Source: Adiantum capillus-veneris
Lineage: Eukaryota > Streptophyta > Polypodiopsida > Polypodiales > Pteridaceae
DNA length: 64,000 bases
Direction of reading: 5' to 3'
NCBI GenBank assembly: GCA_014529385.2
Contig: CM043942.1
Coordinates: 25,856,469 to 25,920,468 of the forward strand
Position numbers and translations under genes: made by a program. The notes under the pieces are model-generated. The model had not been told where the DNA came from and did not search any database. It saw only the letters and a list, made by a program, of their open reading frames with translations. The stretch's first letter is position 1, and every line of letters begins with the position of its first letter. Shown here in pieces: positions 49,001 through 59,679 of the stretch.

Positions 49001-49589
49001 GCTCAAAGGAAATGTCACCATCATAAACTTGTGGAAGTTCAGTCACCTGTTTGATTTGCTTACTATTGTTTATCAGATGTTGTAGTCTGAAACATGTTTT
49101 GCTACCTAAAATAATGGAGTTTTTTGTCAAATCATGCATGTCATCATCACTGGAGTCCAGTCTTTGTTTTTTATCAACCGGCTTTGTTTCCTCTTGCATT
49201 GGTGGATTGTTTATCTCAAAACAATCTTCTTTTGCACATGGACTGTTGTTGATGCTTGTTATGCCTGGCTTAGCACCAAAATCACTCTCGCCACTATCTG
49301 TAATATAGAGCATATCACTAGAATGTTCAATGAAATACTCAGAAGAGAGAGTAGAGTCTAGTAAAAAGTGCTCATTTTCATCAATATCCCACTCTGAAGG
49401 GGTTTCGATATACATTTTTTCCAACCCGATGTAAACTATTGCTTTCAAACAGGTAAATTTGTAGGTTGGAGGAAGAAGACACTGAAGATAATATCTGCTG
49501 AGCAAGAGTTTGTTGTGTCGAAGCTCTACTTCTCTAGTGTGAGTCTCTTTTCCAAGTGTCCAAGAGATAGTTACTCTGTCCATCTCCAT
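46021..49589 (-). pseudogene. MULE-like transposase gene with SWIM zinc finger
   Basis: Four exons join in phase: 49,589-48,394; 48,324-48,011; 47,928-47,454; 47,371-46,691; a fifth part (46,473-46,021) follows after a frame break. The total is roughly 1,000 residues. The N-terminal exon is acidic with a Cys cluster (ICHYCKKVVFCESPCSCKVY). The core has WVHFDHTHRIDGWATMSCCV (first catalytic Asp candidate), FAGFMADEAGENWAAVRTIF (second Asp) and RERSCLFHWEQSLQKHT, matching the D...D...C/H-W pattern of Mutator transposases, then ETIHASWLAGEGGSKKN. The C-terminal YCTCPNFQ...SYIACKHLYFVY is a SWIM finger (CxC...CxH). Introns have GT/AG borders. One stop and a frameshift near 46,690 break the last part. 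Confidence 0.75.
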
Positions 49590-50044
49590 AGCAAGACAAA
49601 GGAAGCAACGGCTTGTCTAGACCTAATACAAATTTCTTACCAAATTATAAAACATAATGTTAAAAGAGAATGCATATATTTTTACTAATGTAATATTCTT
49701 CACAGAATCAGTGACTGCCGCGTCATAAATGACGACGGCTACAATCATAATTTAATATTCTCTCATGGTTGATTTTTAAATAATACCGACGGCTACAATC
49801 ATACTTTAATATCCTCTGTCCAATCATAACGTTAGGTAAAAATCATATATTTATGAGGTAAAAGAGACTCGCAATCATTAGATATGCAGATCATTCCACA
49901 AAATACACCTATTTTCAAGAATATAAACACAAAAACCAAGAGGTTTTTTTTGGATAAGTTTCGTAGGTATTACGAAAAAAATCCACTAAATTTCACAAAA
50001 ACCAAGGTTTTTTTGACCATCTAAAATTTGATAATAAAATTAAT
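49590..50044. other. Spacer of the MULE, transposase side
   Basis: AT-rich. CGACGGCTACAATCAT occurs at 49,734 and again at 49,787 in direct orientation with similar flanks (53-bp period). These repeats lie just upstream of the transposase start and could be protein-binding sites. I see no gene. Confidence 0.5.
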
Positions 50045-50420
50045 GAGAAATTACCAAAATACCTCTCTAATTTGTGGAATATCCAAAAATATCCTTCAAA
50101 TTTTTCATAATTCTCAAAATACCCCTGTTTGTGAGAGTATATTTATCCAAAGATTAAAAAAATTATAGCTTTTCATAAGAAGACTGATTGTCAAAAACTA
50201 AAATTCAAGCTCGTTATTTACGCTTTGGAGATGAATTGAGTCATTATTTTTAGACATAATTCTTTTTTTTTGGGAGGTGAGCACTAAAAATTGGATCTTG
50301 ATTGTCAAAAATTAATAAAGATAGAAAATCGTGAGCAAGCGTATTTTGGGAAATTTTGAAATTTGAGAGGTATTTTTGGAATTTGCACAAATTAGAAGGG
50401 TATTTTGGTAATTTTTTCTC
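50045..50420. mobile_element. Foldback MITE, 376 bp
   Basis: Left arm (50,045 to about 50,130) and right arm (about 50,332-50,420) are inverted copies over roughly 85 bp at about 75-80 percent identity, both starting GAGAAA and containing ATTACCAAAATACC. AAATTAAT on the left and AAATTAAG on the right are a possible 8-bp target duplication. There is no coding content. Confidence 0.65.
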
Positions 50421-50547
50421 AAATTAAGAAGATCCTCAAGTTTTAAAACCCTAAAATTATTAATAACCCTTAACTTTACAAAGCTTCTTATCTGTGGAAA
50501 AAATGGCGAAGCAGAGCAACGAGCAGACGAAGTACATCCCATTTTTG

Positions 50548-50679
50548 CTCTCTTCCTCCATCTCTCCCTCCACGCCTTCTCCCCACTCATTGAGCACGCT
50601 ATCCGTCTGCGCGCGCGCAGACGGATAGCGTGCTCAATGAGTGGGGAGAAGGCATGGAGGGAGAGATGGAGGAAGAGAG
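50548..50679. repeat. 132-bp near-perfect palindrome
   Basis: Two 66-base arms meet at 50,613/50,614 with no loop (centre TGCGCGCGCGCA). Only one position mismatches (50,573 against 50,654). The core GCTATCCGTCTGC recurs in diverged form at about 50,753-50,792 (GCTGTCCGTCTGC ... GGACAGATAGC), itself an imperfect palindrome. It lies in the spacer between the two divergent MULE genes. Confidence 0.95.
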
Positions 50680-50809
50680 GTAAGAAGCATTTTGACTGTG
50701 TTCTGCCCAAGCTCTGATTGGTTTGTGAAACTTCACCCTCTCCGGTGCGAGCTCGCTGTCCGTCTGCACGCGCGCGGACAGATAGCGTGCTTGTACACCT
50801 GCGTCGTCA

Positions 50810-50935
50810 TCATCAGACCTGCATCGGACCTGCATTTGGGTCGTCATCATCAGACCTGCATCGTCAGACCCTACATCGTCTGCGTCGACGTCATCGTCAG
50901 ACCCTGCATCGTCGTCGTCAGACCCATAGCCAGAG
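50810..50935 (+). repeat. Short GC-rich tandem repeats
   Basis: CGTCATCATCAGACCTGCAT and variants (CGTCGTCAGACCC, CATCGTCAGACCCT) repeat six or more times. They follow the palindrome copies in the MULE spacer. Confidence 0.75.
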
Positions 50936-51059
50936 GTTCAGTATCGTGCAGGAGAATGCTGCTGCAGTTTACGCGAGCTACTGCAGTTTACGCGAGCTCA
51001 GGTGAACGTTGTAGGTTCTGTTTACCGTTTCCATTCGCTGCACTGTTCTGGCTTTGAAG

Positions 51060-52600
51060 ACGGTAGATGCTGGAGATTCCCTGGCGTGGCGTGGCGTGCC
51101 TTGTACATGGTGAACTGGTTTTAGAATACCCAGGTGCAGATGGGAGTAGTTTGGGATGTATCATACCCCAAGCACCGTCCGCAGGTGGGAGTAACTTTTA
51201 GACACCACTGAAATGCACTATAGTTTGGGATGGGGCAAAGTTGAGGCTGTAGGTCTTCGGATCAGGAAAAAATTATCTGCACATGTGGCCGCCTTGCACC
51301 CAAAAAAACACAGCAAACATAATGAATTCAGATCCCAGACCTCATAGAAGCTCATGATGTTGAGGTAAGCCACAATGTGTGAATTATTGTGATAATTTGT
51401 TCAAAACTTCTTGTGCTGGTTTCCTTTCAAGCGAGCTCAATCCTTCAATAATGAGCACAAGTTATGCTATAAGTTGGCTTTGTCTCCATCCATTCTGGTC
51501 ATTCATGGCTTATCTCTTGCTTACTGTCAAGTGAAGGTCGCCATGCAAGACTTGTAGCTACTCGTGTGACCGATCCTTTGGCTTAGCATTTGCCACAACC
51601 TCCACTCCGCCTCCCACATATTGTCCTTATTGCCTCCTCCTTACCCTTTGGAATATTGCAAAGGAAAACCAAAAAGAACCTCCCACCCGGCCTACCCACT
51701 ACACCAACTTATGGTTGGGATTCTAACTTGCACTAATCCAAACCCATTTAGCCTAAAGTTAAGTCCTATTATGAAGCTATTTATAACTTCCATATACACT
51801 CGACCCTTAGAAATACAGTAACTTTTAATAATAATCCATCTCAAGAACCACATAGTACCATGCAAGCTCCACTCTCTACCACCCTGCTGCTCTCTAATTT
51901 TCTTGGATTTAGGCAATCTAGGTATATATTTGTCATCAACAAACTCAAATTTCTCTCAACTTTGGCCGTCCATTTGTCACCTGTAAGCTTTGAGCGTTGG
52001 TTATAGGACTTTGCCCCCTCTACTTTGCAATGCCGTTTGAGCACAAGCTTTGATTAAGGGTTCAAATCATGCCATTTCCATGGCCAATGTATGCTTAATC
52101 ATTAAGCCACAGGAGCACTGCAAGCCACTTAATCCATAATTAAGAGGTGATTAGCAAAGTCGTTCCATTACTCAAAATCATGGCATGCTTAGTTGCAAGT
52201 TATTGGAGGCCAAAACAAATTAGTGTCTTTTGATGTTTCTCAAGGTATGTATATGAGTATACGGTACCTCAAGTCCACTTCAAAATATTAATGGAGAATT
52301 GTTCCACTGAGAAAATTTTGGTGCTAGTTATTGGTTTTGACATGTTGCTATTTGGTTATTGGTTTTGACAGGTTTTGACGTGCAATTTTTATGACTTGAA
52401 ACCATCTTGAAGGATCATTTTTATCAGGTATTTATCGTATGTTCATTTTTTAGGAGAAGGTCAAGATTTTCTTCTTCTTCTTTGTCCTTTGGTATTTATA
52501 TATTTGTTATGGTTTTTTTGCACTTGCAGTATTTTAAGAGAGAGTTAGTAATTGTAAACAAAGTTTTGATTATGTTATTTATTTTCTTTATAGAGATTTA
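51060..52600. other. Spacer of the MULE, methyltransferase side
   Basis: No convincing coding frame. A small direct duplication (GGTTATTGGTTTTGACA-type) is at about 52,325-52,380. A pyrimidine-rich stretch ending TTTCTTTATAG at about 52,594 is a splice-acceptor-like site shortly before the first recognisable exon of the downstream gene, so an upstream non-coding exon is possible. Confidence 0.4.
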
Positions 52601-54004
52601 ATATATTTACCGTGGCTCCTAAACGCTCCATGAGAAAACGAGAAGTGAAATGTTCAGGGGGTATGACTCTACGGTCTGGGACTGTTCAAGGAAGGCAAGT
52701 TACACTTGAGGATGGTTCCTCAAGGATTCTACCAATGAGTCCGCCAAAGAAGTCTGTGAAAAGAAGAAATCAATGTGTGTATGTTGATGATGAAGCGTGG
52801 TCCTTGGACAGGTCTATAGATGGAGCTTCTAACAGCACTGCTATCACTCCAAATACTGTTGGTCCATCTTTTGCTCCCACTCCACAAACTACTCACACAA
52901 AGAACAATAACCAGGATGAAGAAGATGACTTTTCAAAGCATGACAGGGTTTTTGGGGAGAATGTGTCTCTAGGGTTGATGAATGAAGTCATAAGTCAATT
53001 TCATATCAAAAGAAAGTCAGAACCCCGTTTTGTTCCCTTATGTAGATTAATAGCTACAGATGCTGTTCGATGTGCAATTTCGGATGCACCTTGGTTGACA
53101 TCCACGTTTGATAGGGTTGGCTATGTCTCTTCAATGGGTTCTTTTATTGTTTCACTTAAAGGACGACATGGAGAAACAAAACATTTGACAGAGGACACGA
53201 TTGAGAAGTGGGATCCAATATGGCAAAGACTCAATGTAGAATTTGAAAAGAATCTTGTGGGTGATTGGGTAGATCTTCGAGGAAAACTGTTTTTTGTGTG
53301 GGATGGTAACCACAGGTTAAAAACTTGGATGCGACGAATTGAAGAAGGAAAGTGCTTCTTTTCTCTTGTGTTTGAGTTTGAATATACATTGTTGCACTTG
53401 AAATTTTATTTTGGATGATGTTTCTTTTGTAGAGCACTCTGAGGATGAAAAATATCATGTGCAAGTTCGTTGTGAATTTATTGAGATAGATAAAAAGAAG
53501 GAAGCAGAGTTGATTTTGATTCTTGATACAACAAACGAGTAAGAATTATATGGATTATTGTTGTTCAATTCTCTGGTTGTAATGTGCTTTTTCATTTGAT
53601 TATCCTTCAACTCTTGCTTTTAGAATCTCGTGGGCTATAGCTCCACCCAACTTGGCACATGAAGTATTTATGTTTCAGAAGTTTGGTATAGTAAATAAGT
53701 CAAGCATAATGGAGTATCTCACTCCTGAGCAGAGATCTTGGATGGAGGTTGAGCTTAAATTGGAGGCAAGACATAACCAAGGGATTGTGCCATGGTACTC
53801 AACGCCATGCATTTTGATTGCTCAGCTTGTTTGGAAGGTATGTCATGATGCTCAACTTGTTTGGGATAATAAATACATTTCTTTAAAAAAATTAAATTGC
53901 AAGTACTTTGAGAATGAGTATGTCTTCAACTACTTTACTTTGAAGGTGCCTTAGTTGAAGGTTACAAGATATGCATGACTCCATGTTTTCAAATAAGCCT
54001 TTAA

Positions 54005-54535
54005 TTTTCATGTGGGAAGTCTATTCAAATTATGGATTGGGTTACGATTTGTATAATGCCCTAAATTCCCACGTGGGAAGCCTTTGCAGAGGTGGCAAGT
54101 TATGGATGGAATTTTGGCTTGAAATATGCTTTGAATTCCCATGTGGGAAGCCTTTGCAGAGGTAGCAAGTTATGGATGGCATTTTGGCTTGAAACATGCC
54201 TTGAATTCCCATGTGGGAAGCCTTTGCAGAGGTGGCAAGTTATGCGTGAATTTTGGCTTGAAATATGCCTTGAATTCCCATGTGGGAAGCCTTTGCAGAG
54301 ATGGCAAGTTATGGGTAAATTTTGGCTTGAAATATTCCTTGAATTATCATGTGGGAAGCCTTTGCATAGGTGGCAAGTTATGGATAAATTTTGACTTGAA
54401 ATATGCCTTGAATTCCCATGTGGGAAGCTTTTGCGGCGGTGGCAAGATAGGGAGGGAGTGATGGTTTGAAATATACCTTGAATTCTTGCATGGGAAGCTT
54501 ATTTGCAGTCATGGATTTGTTTGTGTTGTGTTGCT
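54005..54535 (+). repeat. 69/70-bp minisatellite in an intron of the methyltransferase-type gene
   Basis: GGGAAGCCTTTGCAGAGGTG recurs at 54,075, 54,145, 54,215, 54,284, 54,353, 54,422 (variant) and 54,492 (variant), with a first diverged copy at 54,014. Units are 69-70 bp. Two frames stay open across much of the array because 69 is a multiple of three. Confidence 0.95.
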
Positions 54536-55150
54536 AATGGCTCATGAAAACATTGCCAAATAATTGTTTTGCTTTGAAGGGGAGATGGGAGTCCTTTTTG
54601 GCTGATGAAAAGAGAAGGCTTAGAACTTTAGGTCTTCTTGGGGAGGATTTAAAAAAGAAGATGAATGAAGCTTTAAAGAAGGAAGGAGAAAAAATGAGGG
54701 ATAGTGGATATAAGTACCTTTCTATTGCAAATCCTGCACATGGTGAAGAGTTTTTTACTATGCTATTTGACAAGGATTGGCATGACAAAACAATGGTAGG
54801 GATCACTCGTGATAAATTATACAGCTTGTGCGCCGCAAAGATCACAATAGAGAGGTATGTTTTATTTCATCTTAAACTTTGATTTATTATTTTTATGTGC
54901 AATGTAATTAGTAACATTAATTTTTGGATCAACGATTGTAATTCAATAGACGCAAAGAACTTCTTCACATGACGATTTTGACCAAAGTTAAGGACTCCAA
55001 AGGAGGTCATTTTGCAGACTATAAGAAACTTAGAGCTTACATGAGGCAAGAGACCTATTGGCAGGGAATGTTTGGTGAAGCTACAATTATTATTGCTAAG
55101 TTTGAGGTGGAGGGTCCTTTGTTGCCAAAAACATTTGAGGCCTTCTTTAA

Positions 55151-56489
55151 CACTAGGTTGGTAACCTAACAGGACATAAAAGTGTCCTTTCAGGTTTTTG
55201 AAAAAAACCTCCAAAACCATAGTAGATCCACTCATTTTGTAAAATCCTTTCATGAGGTTATAGTTCAAGGCCTACTAAACATGGAAAAAATAAGAAACTT
55301 GTAAAATTTCTCATCTTTTCGTCACACCAAGCCTCCAAAGTTGATGGACCAGTGAATTTTCATCAAAACAGTCATTTCTTACGTTTTGTTGCATAAAAAT
55401 AAGATTAGGGATTTTTGTAGGACTTGAGATAAATTCCCTAGTTAACTTCAATGGGTTGGTGATCAGAACATATGATTGCTTCTCACTCACTATTTTTTGT
55501 TTTACCAAAATAAATAGGTACAAAAAAGTTGAATTTTTACCATTCTGCAAACCTATCATCAAAGTTTCTATAGCCACGCTCAATACAAATAATATATGCA
55601 TGTTTTCTTAGTTCCCTATTGTCCTTTATGTTCATAAGGAGCCATGGAGCATGTCAAAAGAATAATACATCTCTTACCAAGGGGAATCTTGGGGACAAAG
55701 ATGAAGTGTTAAATACAACAAACATGAAAAAACTGGGTTGAACATTATGAGTTGTAGAATCCCATAGAAACTATTCAATAACTAGCCAAATTTGATCCTT
55801 ATGACTAGATATGGTTACTACCTACAAAATGCATGTAGTTTTCACAAGAAACTAACAATATTGAAAAAGCTATACTTAATATACTAGAATGTTTCGTTTT
55901 CTTCCATAATTGAAAAAATCAACCATCATTGTGTACTATGCAAAATACGGTATTAGGTGCCCCAAAACTCAAGGAATGTTAGCTTTATGTTACAATATGC
56001 GACATAGAAAATCAAAAATGAATTTGGATATCATGAAATCCACCAAAAAAATCATAGAAGAGCTAAAATTGGCTAAAAAACAGGATTTGACAATTTTTGT
56101 AATTTGGTTATAACTTATAACTTGAATATTTATTTCTCCCTAGAAGCATCAGGACATGTTGAGGACTACTAAAGATAGTTCTCTAGCATTATAGACCTCA
56201 CAAACATGAATTCTAGAGTGGTATAGTTGCAAAAAGTTGTAAAAAGCCAAAAACAGGATCCGTTTTTTCACACAGTTTAGGTTGTGAAATGTTGTGCAAG
56301 GACAAGGTTAAAGATGGAATTGATATTCCAAAAAAATGTCAAGTTTTTTTCAGCTCATGAGACAACTTTCTAGACAGATAGCACCTCAAAATCCATTTTG
56401 AAACTCTTGACATAATTCAAGGAAAATGGTCACTTCACAGGACATAAAAGTGTCCTAGGACATAAAAGTGTCCCATTACCAACCTAGTG
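55151..56489. mobile_element. 1,339-bp TTAA-flanked non-autonomous DNA transposon
   Basis: TTAA lies at 55,147-55,150 and 56,490-56,493. The ends are perfect 14-bp inverted repeats, CACTAGGTTGGTAA. A subterminal motif GGACATAAAAGTGTCC occurs once at the left (55,172) and twice at the right (56,440 and 56,458). The interior is AT-rich with no coding capacity. TTAA duplications are made by piggyBac and Kolobok elements; the ends do not let me choose. It sits in an exon, and removal with one TTAA restores the frame. Confidence 0.85.
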
Positions 56490-58608
56490 TTAAGGCATCT
56501 AGGAAGACACATGTTTCATTGGCTTATACTCATGTTATGGCAAACATGCAGAGTGCTTCAGATTATGTCTCTTTACCCGAAGTGATGCATGCAAGCAAAC
56601 GTCTTGTGTACAGGTATTGGATTTCTTGAATACTAATTTCGTTTCATGATGATGTATTTTATTGTCTCATTTTTATATTGAATTTTCATTTAGATGGAGA
56701 TTGAATTGTATGCGGCTAAAGATGATAGAGTCTATGCCGGAGGATGTACAAGAATGGTTAGATAAAGAGGACGAGAATACTATGTTCTCGTCAACACTCT
56801 TGGAAAAGGGTATTACACCTTGGGAGTGCTCTCACTGTCCATGGTGGTTGGAGTATCCCCTAGGTGTTATCCCAAAGAGCGAGCAAGAGATTCATGCTCG
56901 TAAGTGAACTACAATCTCTTGTATGAAGTACTATATTTTAGTTAAAATAGAATTTCGTTGATCTTTTTTTTTTGTGAACTTTTGTATGGAAAGGTTTTTT
57001 GGAAGAGAGTCCCATCTCTAATGACGGTGTAATCTCACCCCAAGCTACATACATTGAGCCATCCACCAAGCCACCCTCACGTGCAAGAAAAGGTAAAAAA
57101 AAGTATAGAAAAAACCCCCCAATGTGTGCCTGCAGATGTTGATGTTGAGGAGGAGAGCTTTCCAACTTCTCTTCTACCAAAAAGATCCACCTTAGCATCA
57201 AAGTCTTGCTTCTCCGAGACTATTATGAGTCGTTCTCTAAATGAGTGGATGCCAACAAAACGTACCACAGGTAGACGTTATTTGCTTGTTTATTTGCTTT
57301 TTATTACTCTAATTAATTATTACTTGCATTAACCATTGACATGTCCTATGGTTTTCTAAGCATTCTTTGAGATTCTAAGCAATTGAAAATTGCATTTTCA
57401 TGTTTAGGAGAGGAGTTTATTACATGTGTGGATGCTTTGTTATTGGATGTGGAAGCAATTGATGACCTAGAATGGCATAGGTAAGACTTACATATTTCTC
57501 TAAAAAGTTATATTACCATAATGTACTCTTATCATAATCATTTGTTTTGTGTTAGTATTGAAATGTGGTTCAAGAAAACACCAATCTATGATGGGCGCGA
57601 GTATGCATTGAAGGGGGAAATCTCCCAATATGTGGCAAGATTGATCTTTGCAGACTTCCGTACGTCCATGTTAATTGATGGTATTCACAATCACACTATA
57701 GGTGAACTTTTTTTTATGTCATTTGGGAGGCTTCGTGCTCGTTATAGAATGCATATATGTTATGATGTAATTTTTCATTTTAACTTGCTTGTGTAGGTAA
57801 TGTAAAAGTTGTTCCTGAGTGGAACCACTTTTCCACTGCCTTGGCAACTGGTGTCATGGAGATTGCTGATGTTCACTTGGCAGACGAGGGTTTCTTGGTG
57901 ACTTTGTCTCTTGCACAACATTTGGGAGATCTTGTCATGCAAGCTAATAGATTTAGTTTGCAGCTCCATCGCTCGTGGACTTTGATGTGTGATGGGGGAT
58001 ATTTACACCCAGAGACTGGTGAGCAGGTGAGGTTGCCTTCTCTATCTAAAGCTTGCGTATGAATTTAGAGTTCTTCTTATTAAGTGATTTGTTCTCTCCT
58101 TTCACAGGTGATGGATCTCACTCTTGGTCTATTTTATCGTAAGAATGCTCAAAGCATTACACCTCATTATGATAGAAAGGCTGGGGAGGATGTTTCTCCT
58201 GAGTTCTTTCCGGCCTCAAGAAGCTACCTCACAGAGTCTCCTCCTCGTTCATGTAATGATTATACAAGTTTAGCTGGAGATTTGATTCGAGGGGGAGCAG
58301 AGCGTACTGAGACTTTTTACAGGTAACTTTCTCGCCATGAACTCTTGTGAATCAGGACACACATCTTGATAGTTCTATGCAATCTCTTGTCATTAAACTT
58401 TGATTATTATGTTTAACACAGTTGGCTGTTAGAAACATTCACATATGAGGACGACCATGTTATGGACATCTTTGCCGGGTGTGGTGGTTTGGGGCTTGCT
58501 TGCACAAAGGAGATACGTCACTGTCTAATGTTAGAGGGTGATTTCTTTGTCTTCTCTGAGTGTTTAGAGAAGAAAGTTTGTGGTCCTCCTCCTGAGGAGG
58601 AAAACTAG

Positions 58609-59044
58609 TAGATTAGCTACTTCCATTGGTGGACAATTATTTTTGTGGCTTGACTCTATGTATTTTTTGAGATAGTATTTTTTTAATGCAACAACGAGAA
58701 ACATATGGAGATTGTGGGTTTTTCCCTTGTCCCCACAAGGGTTTTTTCATCCACAATCATGGTGCCTTGACTTGAAAATCGAAGCTCAATCTATATGTTG
58801 TTCAATTATGGGGAAAATGTTGTGTTTCTCATGTCATTATCTTGTTCTTGTTGTTCTTATTGGGGTTAGGGTAATGCAAGCAAATTCCTACTCAATAATC
58901 ATCATGTGTGTGTGTGTGTGTGTGTGGGGGGGGGGGGGGGGTCTCTCTTATTCTCTCTAATTGCTTATAGCATCAACAAGATAAAGACTCATTACTAGAG
59001 TAGACTTCAATTTTCCTCATACCAAAAATTCAAAGATTTCACTT

Positions 59045-59132
<88 letters not shown>

Positions 59133-59226
59133 TCTCTCTAATTGCTTGTAGAGAAAACAAGATAGAGACTTGTTGCCAGGGTAGACTTCAACTTATCTCA
59201 TGCAAGAAATTTAAATATTTCACTTT

Positions 59227-59271
<45 letters not shown>

Positions 59272-59624
59272 GACTTATAATGCGAACAAGATAAAGACTC
59301 GTTGTGCTAGAGTAGACTTCAACTTACCTCATACCAAAAATTCAAATATTTTACTTTGTACTAAAATTCTTGTGGATCATAAACATAGACTTTGTGACGA
59401 TCTTTCTTATAAATACTACGTATATGACATTGCAGTATCAATATATTGACATTGATATGGTTATTTTTTTAAAAATCAAATCTATGTTGTATTACGATGG
59501 CCCTTAATTGTGTCACAAACATGTAGAGCACAAATTTTTTACTATGCACTTTATCGACCTAGTTCAAAAGCTATATACCTTAGTATGTACAAAAGGTTAC
59601 ATCTGATTTTTCTACCCATAAAAA
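58609..59624. other. 3' flank of the methyltransferase-type gene inside the MULE
   Basis: Contains a (TG)n/poly-G tract (58,905-58,940), (TC)n arrays at about 59,046-59,127 and 59,228-59,268, and three diverged copies of a unit of roughly 130-170 bp. The units share ACAAGATAAAGACT, AGAGTAGACTTCAA and CCAAAAATTCAAA motifs (at about 58,978, 59,158, 59,286). No gene. Confidence 0.7.
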
Positions 59625-59679
59625 GCTCTAACTTTGTAGAGAAAGCTCTAAATGAAAAGCTCCTATATTTAATATCCCC
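59625..59679 (-). repeat. Right terminal inverted repeat of the MULE
   Basis: The inward reading from 59,679 begins GGGGATATTAAATATAGG and then AGCTTTTCATTT and GAGCTTTCTC. Extra AAAGCTCT motifs are repeated just inside. Confidence 0.8.

Larger units (their letters stand above)
52612..58608 (+). pseudogene. MULE-borne ParB-like / DNA methyltransferase-type gene
   Basis: At least 12 exons: 52,612-53,347; 53,433-53,538; 53,624-53,837; 54,580-54,854; 54,950-55,150 joined to 56,494-56,613; 56,694-56,899; 56,994-57,270; 57,408-57,480; 57,556-57,701; 57,797-58,026; 58,108-58,322; 58,422-58,608. From exon 2 onward the visible borders join in phase, giving over 800 residues. The N-terminus is basic (MAPKRSMRKREVK). 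Exon 1 ends in a ParB-like LFFVWDGNHRLKTWMRRI. The C-terminus has LIFADFRT where class-beta methyltransferases have a DPPY box, an EGFLVTLSLAQHLGDLV helix-strand segment, and VMDIFAGCGGLGLACT, the AdoMet-binding FxGxG box. Lesions: the Kozak-like start reads GTG, the exon 1 donor reads GAAAGT, and a TTAA-flanked element interrupts exon 5. Confidence 0.65.
45525..59679. mobile_element. 14.2-kb Mutator-like transposon carrying a methyltransferase-type gene
   Basis: The segment splits LINE C. CCCTACATG lies on both sides (45,516-45,524 and 59,680-59,688), a 9-bp target duplication as made by Mutator-like elements. Read inward from each end, 18 weakly matching bases are followed by AGCTTTTCATTT, one variable base, and GAGCTTTCTC at the same distance, a 23-bp inverted repeat with one mismatch, with similarity fading after it. 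Inside are a minus-strand MULE-like transposase gene and a divergent plus-strand ParB/methyltransferase-type gene, separated by about 3 kb. No other element explains both ends. Confidence 0.85.

Noticed and set aside
54005-54535. CRISPR-like array
   Set aside because: Repeat units are contiguous 69-70 bp without unique spacers, in a plant intron.
55151-56489. CACTA element, since the ends read CACTAG
   Set aside because: The duplicated flank is the 4-bp TTAA, whereas CACTA elements give 2-3 bp; the three bases on the two sides do not match as a 3-bp duplication.
59046-59679. CT array as a target for a fourth independent LINE insertion
   Set aside because: The LINE piece at 59,680 is the 3' half of copy C, separated by the MULE, so this array belongs to the MULE and not to LINE targeting.
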